A program made the translations under genes and the position numbers. Positions 45,422 to 53,061 of a stretch of DNA of 64,000 nt are shown here, piece after piece (positions within the stretch are counted from its first letter, which is position 1; each line of letters opens with the position of its first letter). The DNA comes from Nocardia beijingensis NBRC 16342. Lineage in GTDB: Bacteria > Actinomycetota > Actinomycetes > Mycobacteriales > Mycobacteriaceae. Under the pieces are notes generated by a model. The model was not told where the DNA came from, did no database searches, and saw only the letters and a list, made by a program, of their open reading frames with translations. The DNA is taken from positions 1 to 64,000 of the forward strand of contig NZ_BDBC01000059.1 of NCBI RefSeq assembly GCF_001612785.1, in the 5' to 3' direction.

Positions 45422-45955
45422 GTGACCTTTGTCGGTGGCGGGCCGATCGTCGAGGAGCTCGACGCCAAGTTCTGGCGGGTGACCGAACCGTTCGTCTACC
45501 ACGGGGCCAGTGGGGAATTCGTGATTCCCGCCGGTTTCCGCACCGATTTCGCGTCGGTGCCGCGCCCACTGATCTGGCTGATTCCCCGCTACGGCATCTA
45601 TACCCGCGCCGCGATCCTGCACGACTACCTGCTCAGCACGAACGCCGTCAGCGTGGCCGACGCCGACGGCATCTTCCGTCGCAGCCTGCACGAACTCGGA
45701 GTCTCGCTGCCGCGCCGCTGGATGATGTGGGCGGCCGTGCGCGCCGCCCACCGCTTGCGCGGCGCGAGCGCGGGCGACGTCGCCCGCTTCGTTGTCGTCG
45801 CCATTCCTTCGCTGATCTTCCTCGCCGTCCCCGTGACCGTCGTGACGCTGTTCCTCCTGTTGTTCTGGCTGGTCGAACTGGTCTTCTGGGCCGCTTCCCG
45901 ACTATCGCAACGAACCGAAGCTCCGCCGCCGAGCCCGCAGATGAAGGCCGCCTGA
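45422..45955 (+). CDS. DUF1353 membrane-anchored protein
   Basis: A 177-residue protein. Residues about 1-115 are a DUF1353 domain, with the typical VPAGFRTDFASVPR-like stretch (here IPAGFRTDFASVPRPLIWLIP) and the motif AAILHDYLLS. A C-terminal hydrophobic segment (VVVAIPSLIFLAVPVTVVTLFLLLFWLVELVFW, shown in part) anchors it in the membrane; most DUF1353 proteins are soluble, so this tail is an addition. The GTG at 45422 follows GGAAGGAACAGGAC. It lies 67 bases after the DUF2567 gene. DUF1353 is common in phages, but nothing else phage-like is nearby. Confidence 0.83.
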   Translation: MTFVGGGPIVEELDAKFWRVTEPFVYHGASGEFVIPAGFRTDFASVPRPLIWLIPRYGIYTRAAILHDYLLSTNAVSVADADGIFRRSLHELGVSLPRRWMMWAAVRAAHRLRGASAGDVARFVVVAIPSLIFLAVPVTVVTLFLLLFWLVELVFWAASRLSQRTEAPPPSPQMKAA

Positions 45956-45967
45956 ACGCCTCTTCAT

Positions 45968-46028
45968 GATCAACGGCACAGGACGGAGGGACCTACTCGC
46001 GAAATGCCGCGGCCAGGTGCCGTTGATC
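45968..46028 (+). terminator. Long inverted repeat after the DUF1353 gene
   Basis: GATCAACGGCAC (45968-45979) and GTGCCGTTGATC (46017-46028) form a perfect 12-bp stem with a 37-base loop, followed by TTGTTCTCC. It starts 13 bases after the DUF1353 stop, so it probably terminates the bioB-to-DUF1353 transcript. The long loop is unusual for a terminator and leaves room for another role. Confidence 0.5.
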
Positions 46029-46112
46029 TTGTTCTCCTGGCGAAAACCGGTGGAGGGCGGTGGGGGCGTGGGGATACGGTGGGCGCCGAGAGAGCGTTGG
46101 AAGGGGCGGGCG

Positions 46113-46286
46113 ATGGGAAGCGCGCAGCGGACGGAAGCCGAAGCGGCTTCCGCGGAGAGCGAACGGGCCGATCTGGTGGCGTGGCGGCGGCGGGATGCGC
46201 TGCGGCGGAGTAATGCGGCGCGGCCCGTGCCGAGTAAGCGGCAGTACCGGCGGCGGAGCAAACACCGCAAGGCTATGGCTGACTAG
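46113..46286 (+). CDS. Small basic protein, unknown
   Basis: A 57-residue, strongly basic protein starting MGSAQRTEAEAASAESERAD and ending RRSKHRKAMAD. GGAAGGGGCGGGCG precedes the ATG at 46113, which decides the start; the longer open frame from 45966 would run through the inverted repeat. It ends 16 bases from the convergent nrtR gene. No family is recognised. The charge suggests nucleic-acid contact, but that is only a guess. Confidence 0.5.
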   Translation: MGSAQRTEAEAASAESERADLVAWRRRDALRRSNAARPVPSKRQYRRRSKHRKAMAD

Positions 46287-46302
46287 GGTCGCCACCCGGA
46301 GG

Positions 46303-47079
46303 TCAGGACGGGCCGGGTGGGCGCAGGGCCGCGAATTCGTCTGTCACGCGTAGGCCGGAGTCGGTGAAGCGGTACACCGCGGCGGGGCGGCCGCCCGCGC
46401 GTCCGGGGGCGGCGGTGGCTCCGGTGGGAGTGATCACCTTGCGGCGGGAGAGGACTCGCTGGAGATTCGTCGGGTCCACGTCGTAACCGAGCGCGGCGCA
46501 ATAGATTTCGCGCAACGTAGACATGGTGAACCGGTCCGGCGCGAGGGCGAAGGCGATGTTGGTGTAGGACAGTTTCGCCGCGAGACGGGTGCGGGCGTGG
46601 TCGACGACCGTGCGGTGGTCGAAGGACATGTCCGGCAGTGCCGAGACCGGGTGCCATGCGGTGTCCGGGGGCAGGTGGGGGTCGGCGGTCAGGGGGACCA
46701 GCCCGAGATAGGCCGAGGCGATGCGCCGCGGGCTCGGCACCCGGTCGGGGGCGCTGAACACCGAGAGCTGTTCCAGGTGACTCAGCTCGCGCACGTCGAC
46801 CTTCTCGGCGAGCTGGCGGCGCGCGGAGGTGTCGAGATCCTCGTCGTCGCCGAGGCGTCCGCCGGGCAGCGACCAGGTGCCCTTCTGCGGGTCGAGCGCG
46901 CGTTCCCACAGCAACACCGCGAGTTCGGTCCGCTGGTCGGGCGGGCAACGTCGCAGCATGCCTTCCGCCCGGTCGGCCGGAGCGTGACCTGCGGCGATGT
47001 CGCTGGGGAAGCGGCGAACCTGGAACACCGCGGTGAGCGATTCGTGGATGGTGCTACTATGGGCCACGTTTTCGATCAT
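46303..47079 (-). CDS. nrtR: NUDIX-type transcriptional regulator of NAD synthesis
   Basis: A 258-residue protein with an N-terminal NUDIX domain (residues about 15-155) and a C-terminal winged helix (about 170-250; SRRKVITPTG and GGRPAAVYRFTD). The NUDIX box region reads LPGGRLGDDEDLDTSARRQLAEKVDV; the usual catalytic REXXEE is altered to RRQLAEK, as is common in NrtR regulators that bind but do not hydrolyse ADP-ribose. It is divergent from nadABC, and a palindrome at 47068-47090 spans its start codon. In mycobacteria NrtR represses nadABC. The ATG at 47079 lies in the centre of that operator. Confidence 0.88.
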   Translation of the reverse strand: MIENVAHSSTIHESLTAVFQVRRFPSDIAAGHAPADRAEGMLRRCPPDQRTELAVLLWERALDPQKGTWSLPGGRLGDDEDLDTSARRQLAEKVDVRELSHLEQLSVFSAPDRVPSPRRIASAYLGLVPLTADPHLPPDTAWHPVSALPDMSFDHRTVVDHARTRLAAKLSYTNIAFALAPDRFTMSTLREIYCAALGYDVDPTNLQRVLSRRKVITPTGATAAPGRAGGRPAAVYRFTDSGLRVTDEFAALRPPGPS

Positions 47080-47090
47080 AAGTCGAAAAC
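47068..47090. promoter_or_regulatory. NrtR operator over the nrtR start codon
   Basis: GTTTTCGA (47068-47075), seven bases, TCGAAAAC (47083-47090): the 8-bp arms are perfectly complementary. The nrtR start codon (47077-47079, minus strand) lies within the spacer. The nadA start is at 47145, so the site sits across the nadA promoter region and the nrtR translation start. Confidence 0.8.
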
Positions 47091-47144
47091 CTGGTTTGGT
47101 GCGAATCGGCGGTGTAGCCGACCGCACGAGGAAGGGAGCCATCC

Positions 47145-48188
47145 ATGGCGACGACGGGTGCGAAACTGGCGCCCCCGCTGATGGGGCAGGTGTTCGACGG
47201 ACCATCGGGGTTCGCGGGTGTCGAGGCAACGCCGGAGTGGGCGCAGGAAGTCAAGCGACTGGCCAGGGAGCGCAACGCGACGATCCTGGCGCACAACTAC
47301 CAGTTGCCGGAGATCCAGGACGTGGCCGACCACGTCGGCGACTCGCTGGCGCTGTCGCGGATCGCGGCCGAGGCGCCCGAGGACACCATCGTGTTCTGCG
47401 GCGTGCACTTCATGGCCGAGACCGCCAAGATTCTCAGCCCGGCGAAGACCGTGCTCATCCCCGATCAGCGTGCGGGATGTTCGCTCGCCGACTCGATCAC
47501 GGCCGATGAGCTGCGCGCCTGGAAGGCCGAGCACCCGAACGCGGTGGTCGTGTCGTACGTGAACACCACGGCCGAGGTGAAGGCGCTCACCGACATCTGC
47601 TGCACCTCGTCCAACGCGGTGGACGTGGTCGCCTCGATCGATCCTGACCGCGAAGTGCTGTTCCTGCCGGACCAGTTCCTCGGCGCGCACGTCAAGCGGG
47701 TCACCGGCCGCGCGAACATGCACATCTGGGCGGGCGAGTGCCACGTGCACGCGGGCATCAACGGCGACGAGCTGACCGAGCAGGCGCGCACCCACCCGGA
47801 CGCGGAACTGTTCGTGCACCCCGAATGTGGTTGCGCCACCTCGGCGCTGTACCTGGCGGGCGAGGGCGCGTTCCCGGCCGAGCGGGTGCACATCCTGTCC
47901 ACCGGAGGCATGATCGACGCGGCCAAGGCGGCGAAGTCGAATCAGGTGCTGGTGGCCACCGAGGTCGGCATGCTGCACCAGCTGCGCAAGGCCGCCCCCG
48001 GCATCGACTTCCAGGCCGTGAACGACCGGGCGTCGTGCAAGTACATGAAGATGATCACCCCGGCGGCGCTGCTGCGCTGCCTGGTCGAAGGCCGCGACGA
48101 GGTCCATGTCGATCCGGAGACCGCCGCGCTGGGTCGCAACTCGGTGCAGCGGATGATCGCGATCGGCAATCCCGGCGGCGGTGAATGA
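47145..48188 (+). CDS. nadA: Quinolinate synthase A
   Basis: NadA, 347 residues, condenses iminoaspartate with dihydroxyacetone phosphate to quinolinate using a 4Fe-4S cluster. Visible features: ILAHNYQLPEIQDVADHVGDS near residue 47 (AHNYQLPEIQDVAD), VFCGVHFMAETAKIL, the cluster cysteines in DICCTSSNA, PECGCATSAL and NDRASCKYMKM, and VATEVGMLHQL. GAAGGGAGCC precedes the ATG. It is the first gene of nadA-nadB-nadC and is controlled by the NrtR site upstream. The iminoaspartate comes from NadB encoded next. Confidence 0.96.
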   Translation: MATTGAKLAPPLMGQVFDGPSGFAGVEATPEWAQEVKRLARERNATILAHNYQLPEIQDVADHVGDSLALSRIAAEAPEDTIVFCGVHFMAETAKILSPAKTVLIPDQRAGCSLADSITADELRAWKAEHPNAVVVSYVNTTAEVKALTDICCTSSNAVDVVASIDPDREVLFLPDQFLGAHVKRVTGRANMHIWAGECHVHAGINGDELTEQARTHPDAELFVHPECGCATSALYLAGEGAFPAERVHILSTGGMIDAAKAAKSNQVLVATEVGMLHQLRKAAPGIDFQAVNDRASCKYMKMITPAALLRCLVEGRDEVHVDPETAALGRNSVQRMIAIGNPGGGE

Positions 48189-48297
48189 GTCCGACCGCTG
48201 CCATCGCGGCGGTGGGTCGTGCTCCGGCCGGACGCGGTGACCGCCGCGTCCGCGCCGGAGACCGTTCGCGGATCACAAGGCAGAGAGGCGCGGGCCG

Positions 48298-49866
48298 ATG
48301 ACAACCCGGGTTTCCATCGACTGGGAGGCCGAGGCCGATCTGGTCGTGATCGGCGGCGGCGTCGCGGGACTGACCGCGGCGCGCACCGCGTCGCTGCGCG
48401 GCCTGCGGGTGCTCACGCTCAGCAAGGGCGGGCCGACGGATACGTCCACCCAGTACGCCCAAGGCGGCATCGCCGTCGTCGCGCCGCACGGTGATTCGGT
48501 CGAATCGCATGTGCACGACACGGTGGAGGCGGGCGCCGGACTCTGCGACGTGGACGCGGTGCGTTCCATCGTCGAGGGCGGGCAGGCCGCGGTGGCCGCG
48601 CTGACCGACCTGGGCGCGGTGTTCGACCTCGGCCGGGACGGCCAGATCTCGCGGACCCGAGAGGGCGGGCACAGCACCCGCAGGATCATCCACGCCGGCG
48701 GCGACGCCACCGGCGCGGAGGTGCAGCGAGCGCTGAACGAAGCCGGGCTGCCGGTGCTGTTCGGCGCTGCGGTCGGTGAGATCGTCACCGGCCCGAACGG
48801 TGTGCGGGGTGTGGTCGCGGTGTCGGAGCGGGGATTCGGTGTGGTCCACGCGCCCGCGGTGCTGCTGGCCACCGGCGGGCTCGGCCAGTTGTACGCGCTG
48901 AGCACCAATCCGCCCGGCGCCACCGCGGACGGCATCGCGCTGGGGCTGTGGGCCGGCGCCACCGTCGCCGATCTGGAATTCGTGCAGTTCCACCCGACCG
49001 TGCTGTACACCCCGGGCGGCGTCGGACGCAGGCCGCTGATCAGCGAAGCGGTGCGCGGCGAAGGCGCGAGGCTGGTCGACACCGAAGGCAACCCGGTGAC
49101 CGCGGGGGTGCATCCGCGTGGCGATCTCGCCCCGCGCGATGTCGTCTCCCGCGCCATCGCCGCGCGCATGCGGGCACTCGGCACCGAGCACGTCTATCTC
49201 GACGCGCGCTCGATCGAGGGTTTCGCGCAACGGTTTCCGACGATCACCGCGTCCTGCCTGGCGGCGGGCATCGATCCGCTGACCGACCTCATCCCGGTCG
49301 CACCGGCCGCGCACTACCAATGCGGGGGAGTCGTCACCGACACGCACGGCCGCACCGGAGTGCCCGGCCTGTACGCGGCGGGCGAGGTCGCGCGCACCGG
49401 GCTGCACGGGGCGAACCGGTTGGCTTCCAACAGCCTGCTGGAAGGTCTTGTGGTCGGCGAGCGCGCAGGAGCAGCCGCCGCCGAGCGGCTCGGCGAGCGA
49501 GCCGGAGTGCGCGAGATCCCGGCTCGCGCAGCCCAATTCGCCGATCGCGAGGTGGTGCAGCACCTGATGACCACGCACGCCTCGGTGGTCCGCGACCGCG
49601 CCGGGATCGCCGAAGCGCTCAAGCGGCTCGACGACGTGGTCACCCGCCGCGACACGCACACCGCCGCCGCCTACCCGATCGCCGGAATCGAGGACGCCGC
49701 GCTCACCCTCGCGGCCCGCGCCCTGCTGCTCGCGGCGCTCGCCCGCACCGAGAGCCGCGGTTGCCACACCCGGTCGGACCATCCGGACGCCGTGCCCGAA
49801 CTCCGCCACAGCCTCCCGATCCGGCTGAACGGCGACGGCGTCCCCGAGTACGCACCCCTTCCCTGA
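48298..49866 (+). CDS. nadB: L-aspartate oxidase
   Basis: NadB, 522 residues, an FAD enzyme that oxidises L-aspartate to iminoaspartate for NadA. The dinucleotide fold is DLVVIGGGVAGLTAARTA near residue 16; the FAD-binding SKGGPTDTSTQYAQGGIA and the active-site region FVQFHPTVLY, HPRGDLAPRDVVSRAI and HYQCGGVVTDTHGRT follow, and GLHGANRLASNSLLEGLVVG completes the FAD site. The ATG at 48298 is used. It lies 109 bases after nadA and 59 bases before nadC on the same strand, so an operon is expected. Confidence 0.95.
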   Translation: MTTRVSIDWEAEADLVVIGGGVAGLTAARTASLRGLRVLTLSKGGPTDTSTQYAQGGIAVVAPHGDSVESHVHDTVEAGAGLCDVDAVRSIVEGGQAAVAALTDLGAVFDLGRDGQISRTREGGHSTRRIIHAGGDATGAEVQRALNEAGLPVLFGAAVGEIVTGPNGVRGVVAVSERGFGVVHAPAVLLATGGLGQLYALSTNPPGATADGIALGLWAGATVADLEFVQFHPTVLYTPGGVGRRPLISEAVRGEGARLVDTEGNPVTAGVHPRGDLAPRDVVSRAIAARMRALGTEHVYLDARSIEGFAQRFPTITASCLAAGIDPLTDLIPVAPAAHYQCGGVVTDTHGRTGVPGLYAAGEVARTGLHGANRLASNSLLEGLVVGERAGAAAAERLGERAGVREIPARAAQFADREVVQHLMTTHASVVRDRAGIAEALKRLDDVVTRRDTHTAAAYPIAGIEDAALTLAARALLLAALARTESRGCHTRSDHPDAVPELRHSLPIRLNGDGVPEYAPLP

Positions 49867-49925
49867 ACGCACGCGCCGAAAGCGACCCGTCCACCGGTCC
49901 CGCTCGGCGAGAGAGGAACGCTTCG

Positions 49926-50786
49926 ATGGCTCTGGACGCCGCTCTGGATCGCGACGAGGTGCTGCGCATCATCCGCGCCGCGCTGGACGAGGACCTGCGC
50001 TACGGCCCCGACGTCACGACGGCGGCCACCGTGCCCGCCGACGCGGTGATCAAAGCATCGGTGGTGTCGCGGGAACCGGGGACCGTGGCCGGGCTGGACG
50101 CCGGGCTGCTGGTGCTCGACGAGGTGATCGGCGCCGACGCCTACGAGATCACCGACCGCGTCGCCGACGGCACCAGGGTGTCGCCGGGACAATCCGTGCT
50201 GACCTTGTTCGCGCCCACGCGGGGTCTGCTCACCGCGGAACGCACCATGCTCAACCTGGTGTGCCACCTGTCCGGCATCGCGACGGCGACGGCCGCCTGG
50301 GTGGACGCGGTCGCGGGCACCAGCTGCCGCATCCGGGACAGCCGCAAGACGCTGCCGGGACTGCGCGCGCTGCAGAAGTACGCCGTGCGGGTCGGCGGCG
50401 GCGTCAACCACCGCATGGGTCTGGGCGACGCCGCCCTGATCAAGGACAACCACGTGGTCGCAGCGGGGTCGGTGGTCGAGGCACTGCGCGCCGTCCGCTC
50501 CGCCGCACCCGACATCGCCTGCGAGGTGGAGGTCGACAGCCTCGAACAGCTCGACGCCGTGCTCGCCGAGAACGTGGAACTCGTTCTGCTGGACAACTTC
50601 CCGCTCTGGCAGACCCAGGCGGCCGTGCAGCGCCGCAACGCCGCGTCCCCGCGGACGAAACTGGAGTCCTCCGGCGGCCTGAGCCTGGACGTCGCCGCCG
50701 ACTACGCCCGCACCGGCGTCGACTACCTCGCCGTCGGCGCCCTCACCCACTCGGTGCGGGTGCTCGATCTGGGGCTGGACATGTAG
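49926..50786 (+). CDS. nadC: Nicotinate-nucleotide pyrophosphorylase (carboxylating)
   Basis: NadC, 286 residues, joins quinolinate with PRPP to nicotinate mononucleotide, releasing CO2. Family motifs: EDLRYGPDVTTAATVP near residue 21, TAERTMLNLVCHLSGIAT, the arginine-rich IRDSRKTLPGLRALQKYAVRVGGGVNHRMGL (seen as DSRKTLPGLR and KYAVRVGGGVNHR), IKDNHVVAAGS and EVEVDSLEQL. GAGAGGAACGCTTCG precedes the ATG at 49926. It completes the nadABC route to NAD encoded in one strand here. Confidence 0.95.
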   Translation: MALDAALDRDEVLRIIRAALDEDLRYGPDVTTAATVPADAVIKASVVSREPGTVAGLDAGLLVLDEVIGADAYEITDRVADGTRVSPGQSVLTLFAPTRGLLTAERTMLNLVCHLSGIATATAAWVDAVAGTSCRIRDSRKTLPGLRALQKYAVRVGGGVNHRMGLGDAALIKDNHVVAAGSVVEALRAVRSAAPDIACEVEVDSLEQLDAVLAENVELVLLDNFPLWQTQAAVQRRNAASPRTKLESSGGLSLDVAADYARTGVDYLAVGALTHSVRVLDLGLDM

Positions 50787-50809
50787 GCGGGCGGCCCCGG
50801 ATCGCCCGG

Positions 50810-51988
50810 TCAGGCGGTGAGTTCGCGCTCCAGCGGTGTCCGGAAACGGGGGATGGCGCGCACGTCGCCGTACCACTCGCGGACGCGTTCGGCTTCGGCG
50901 GTGACCCGGGCTTCGGCGTCCGCTCCCACGTCTTCGAGCAGGCGGTAGACGATCTCGCCGTCGCCGCGCTGGGCCCAGCCGCCCACGATGCGCCCGTCCC
51001 ACCAGACGGTGGGACCGATGTTGCCGTTGCGGTCGAACAGGCTCGGCGCGTGGGGGCCGAGGAACCACTCCCGCGCTTGCCAGCCCATGGGCGTCGGGTC
51101 GAGGGCGGGCAGCAACGCCGCCCATGGCTCCGGGGCGGCGACTGGTTCCGCGTCGTCGGCCAGCAGTACGCCGGTCACGCCGTCCAGATCGACTTCGACC
51201 AGCTCGAGTGCGCCGAGCGCCGCGCGCACCTCGCCGAGCGTCCACCCGGTCCACCACTTGATGTCGGACACCGGGGCGGGACCGAACGCCCGCAACCAGC
51301 GGCGGACCAGCTCGGCGCGGGCTTCGGCGGCGGGAAGCGCGGGGACGCCGCCGGGCAACCACGATTCGATCGGCGCCCAGGTGTACTGGCTGCTGGTCCA
51401 GCTGCCGTTCGGCCGTCCGCGCACGATGCGGCCCTCACACCCGAGCGTCACCAGCACCCAGGTGGTGATGTTCGTCGGCTTCGAATACGCCTTGTCCGGC
51501 GCGGTGTTCACCTGGGTGCGCAAGCGCGGGACGGCCTTGCCGAGCTGCGCGCCGGTCGCCGCGCCACGGTCGAGCAGCGCCTTGTGCGTCTCGGTCTCGA
51601 CCTCCGCCCACCAGCGCCGCACATCGCCGTCCCCGATGCCGGCCTGCTCCAGGTACTTGCCGTAGGTGCGCCGCTGCTTGTGCGCCAGCGCGTCCGCGCA
51701 CGAAGCCTGGAGCACCGGAACGAGTTCCACGGGCACGACGAACATGGTGCGGCGCATGGCGAGCATCCGCAGCAGCGAACGGTCGTCGTAGAGGGCCCGT
51801 TCGACATCCGAGGGCGTCAGCCCCTCGCCGCGGGCCGCGACGGAGAGGAAGACGGTGGCCGGATCGGTCGCGTGCAAGGCGACCAGCGACCGGGCGATGT
51901 CCGCGACCTGGCCGCTGCGCTCCGAAGCGGCCAGCCGGTGTCGTATCGCCAACCGGGCGCGCCGCTCGGCGGCATCAATCGAACGCAT
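50810..51988 (-). CDS. Winged-helix DNA-binding protein, AlkZ-like
   Basis: A 392-residue protein of the HTH_42 (winged helix DNA-binding, AlkZ-like) family, which includes DNA glycosylases that open interstrand crosslinks. Typical parts: RHRLA near residue 17, IARSLVALHATDPATVFLSVAARG (LVALHATDP), MLAMRRTMFVVP and the end PTVWWDGRIVGGWAQR. The QxQ catalytic motif of AlkZ is not visible; LVALHATDP stands in its place, so glycosylase activity is doubtful. The ATG at 51988 is used; no clear Shine-Dalgarno sequence is seen. It is convergent with nadC, 23 bases apart. Confidence 0.85.
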   Translation of the reverse strand: MRSIDAAERRARLAIRHRLAASERSGQVADIARSLVALHATDPATVFLSVAARGEGLTPSDVERALYDDRSLLRMLAMRRTMFVVPVELVPVLQASCADALAHKQRRTYGKYLEQAGIGDGDVRRWWAEVETETHKALLDRGAATGAQLGKAVPRLRTQVNTAPDKAYSKPTNITTWVLVTLGCEGRIVRGRPNGSWTSSQYTWAPIESWLPGGVPALPAAEARAELVRRWLRAFGPAPVSDIKWWTGWTLGEVRAALGALELVEVDLDGVTGVLLADDAEPVAAPEPWAALLPALDPTPMGWQAREWFLGPHAPSLFDRNGNIGPTVWWDGRIVGGWAQRGDGEIVYRLLEDVGADAEARVTAEAERVREWYGDVRAIPRFRTPLERELTA

Positions 51989-52016
51989 AGGCGAATCGTA
52001 GCGTTCGCGCCGCGGG

Positions 52017-52493
52017 TCAGAGGCCGAAGCGCTCCGGGGTCAGGCGCAGCGTCCGGCACGCGTCGCGGACGGCTTCGGCCACCGCGGGTCCGCATGCGCC
52101 CGCGGCGCTGCCGATCAGCAGGCCGGTGCGGATCACCGCGTCGGCCTCGACCGGTCGGTGCGCCGCCTTGGCGATCTGCCGCAGCACGTGGGCGTAGCCG
52201 AGGATCGGAGCGTTCGCCAGCCGATTGCAGTCGTCCTCGAACAACGCGCGCAAGTCGTCGACCGGGAAGTTGCACAGCACCGGATCGGCCGCGACCAGGT
52301 CGGCGACGGTGCCGCGGTCGGCGATCGCGTCGTCGGCCACGGCCACCAGCGCGCACAGGGCCACCGCGGCGTCACGGAAGGAGCCGCCGCGCAATCGATT
52401 CCGCTCGGCCAGCAGTAGTTCGCGCCAGCCCGCGGCGATCTCGGGCGTGCTGATCAGGGTCGCGTCGGGGGTGCGGCGGGGTGCGAAGGTCAT
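52017..52493 (-). CDS. Helical protein, possibly TerB-like
   Basis: A 158-residue soluble, mostly helical protein. The arrangement FRDAAVALCALVAVADDAIADRG followed by further helices and TGLLIGSAAGACGPAVAEAVRDACRTL recalls TerB-like domains (the motif AADD with later acidic positions), but I cannot be sure. The ATG at 52493 follows GGGAGTCAGCC, which decides the start. It lies 28 bases before the AlkZ-like gene and after the ArsR gene, all on the minus strand. TerB proteins are linked to metal or stress response; here the function is open. Confidence 0.68.
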   Translation of the reverse strand: MTFAPRRTPDATLISTPEIAAGWRELLLAERNRLRGGSFRDAAVALCALVAVADDAIADRGTVADLVAADPVLCNFPVDDLRALFEDDCNRLANAPILGYAHVLRQIAKAAHRPVEADAVIRTGLLIGSAAGACGPAVAEAVRDACRTLRLTPERFGL

Positions 52494-52607
52494 GGCTGAC
52501 TCCCTGCGAAGGCGTCCGAACGCGCGGACCCGTGCCATCCGGACTCGGAATGAATACCCGGACCGTAACAGGGCCGCGACGCAGGGACCTGCCCCCAAAG
52601 TTCGGGA

Positions 52608-52955
52608 TCAGTCCACGGGCTCCCAGGCGCGGACCAGGTCGAGCAGGCCGGGAAAGCGCGCTTCCAGATCATCGACGCGGACCTGGCTGCGGCGTTCGAG
52701 TCCGTAACGGCGCTGCCGGGTGACGCCGGCTTCGCGCAGCACCCGGAAATGATGCGTCAGGGTGGATTTGGGGCGATCGATGCCGAACCAGGAGCACGGC
52801 CGGTCGGTGTCGGGGGAGTCCAGCAGCAGCCTGCGGACCATGGTCAGGCGCAGGGGGTCGCTCAGCGCGGCGAGCACATGGTCCAGCCGCAGATCGGCGC
52901 GGTCCGGCTCGGGCAGCACGGAGGTGGCCTCGGCGGTTTCGGTGGCCGCTGGCAT
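52608..52955 (-). CDS. ArsR-family transcriptional regulator
   Basis: A 115-residue winged-helix regulator of the ArsR type. Typical parts are LAALSDPLRLTMVRRLL and the recognition helix PKSTLTHHFRVLREAGVTR. Only one cysteine (CSWFGID) is present, not the CxC of metal sensors, so it probably responds to something other than metal. It is divergent from the MFS gene at 53062, and palindromes in the space between (52984-53037) suggest control of both. Start ATG at 52955, giving MPAATETAEA. Confidence 0.87.
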   Translation of the reverse strand: MPAATETAEATSVLPEPDRADLRLDHVLAALSDPLRLTMVRRLLLDSPDTDRPCSWFGIDRPKSTLTHHFRVLREAGVTRQRRYGLERRSQVRVDDLEARFPGLLDLVRAWEPVD

Positions 52956-52983
52956 CGCGAACTCCTCGGTTTTCGGACGGCTT

Positions 52984-53001
52984 GTACGAGTTCTATCGTA
53001 C
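52984..53001. promoter_or_regulatory. ArsR operator site 1
   Basis: GTACGA, six bases, TCGTAC: perfectly complementary arms, 28 bases upstream of the ArsR start at 52955. It has the same hexamers as site 2 in the same intergenic region, but in the opposite order and with a longer spacer. Confidence 0.6.
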
Positions 53002-53023
53002 TAGGCGCTAAGTTCGATTATGG

Positions 53024-53037
53024 TCGTACCAGTACGA
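53024..53037. promoter_or_regulatory. ArsR operator site 2
   Basis: TCGTAC-CA-GTACGA is a perfect 14-bp palindrome 24 bases before the MFS start at 53062. With site 1 it marks the divergent ArsR/MFS promoter region as the likely target of the ArsR protein. Confidence 0.65.
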
Positions 53038-53061
53038 GAAAATTCGAACCAAGGAGTGGTG

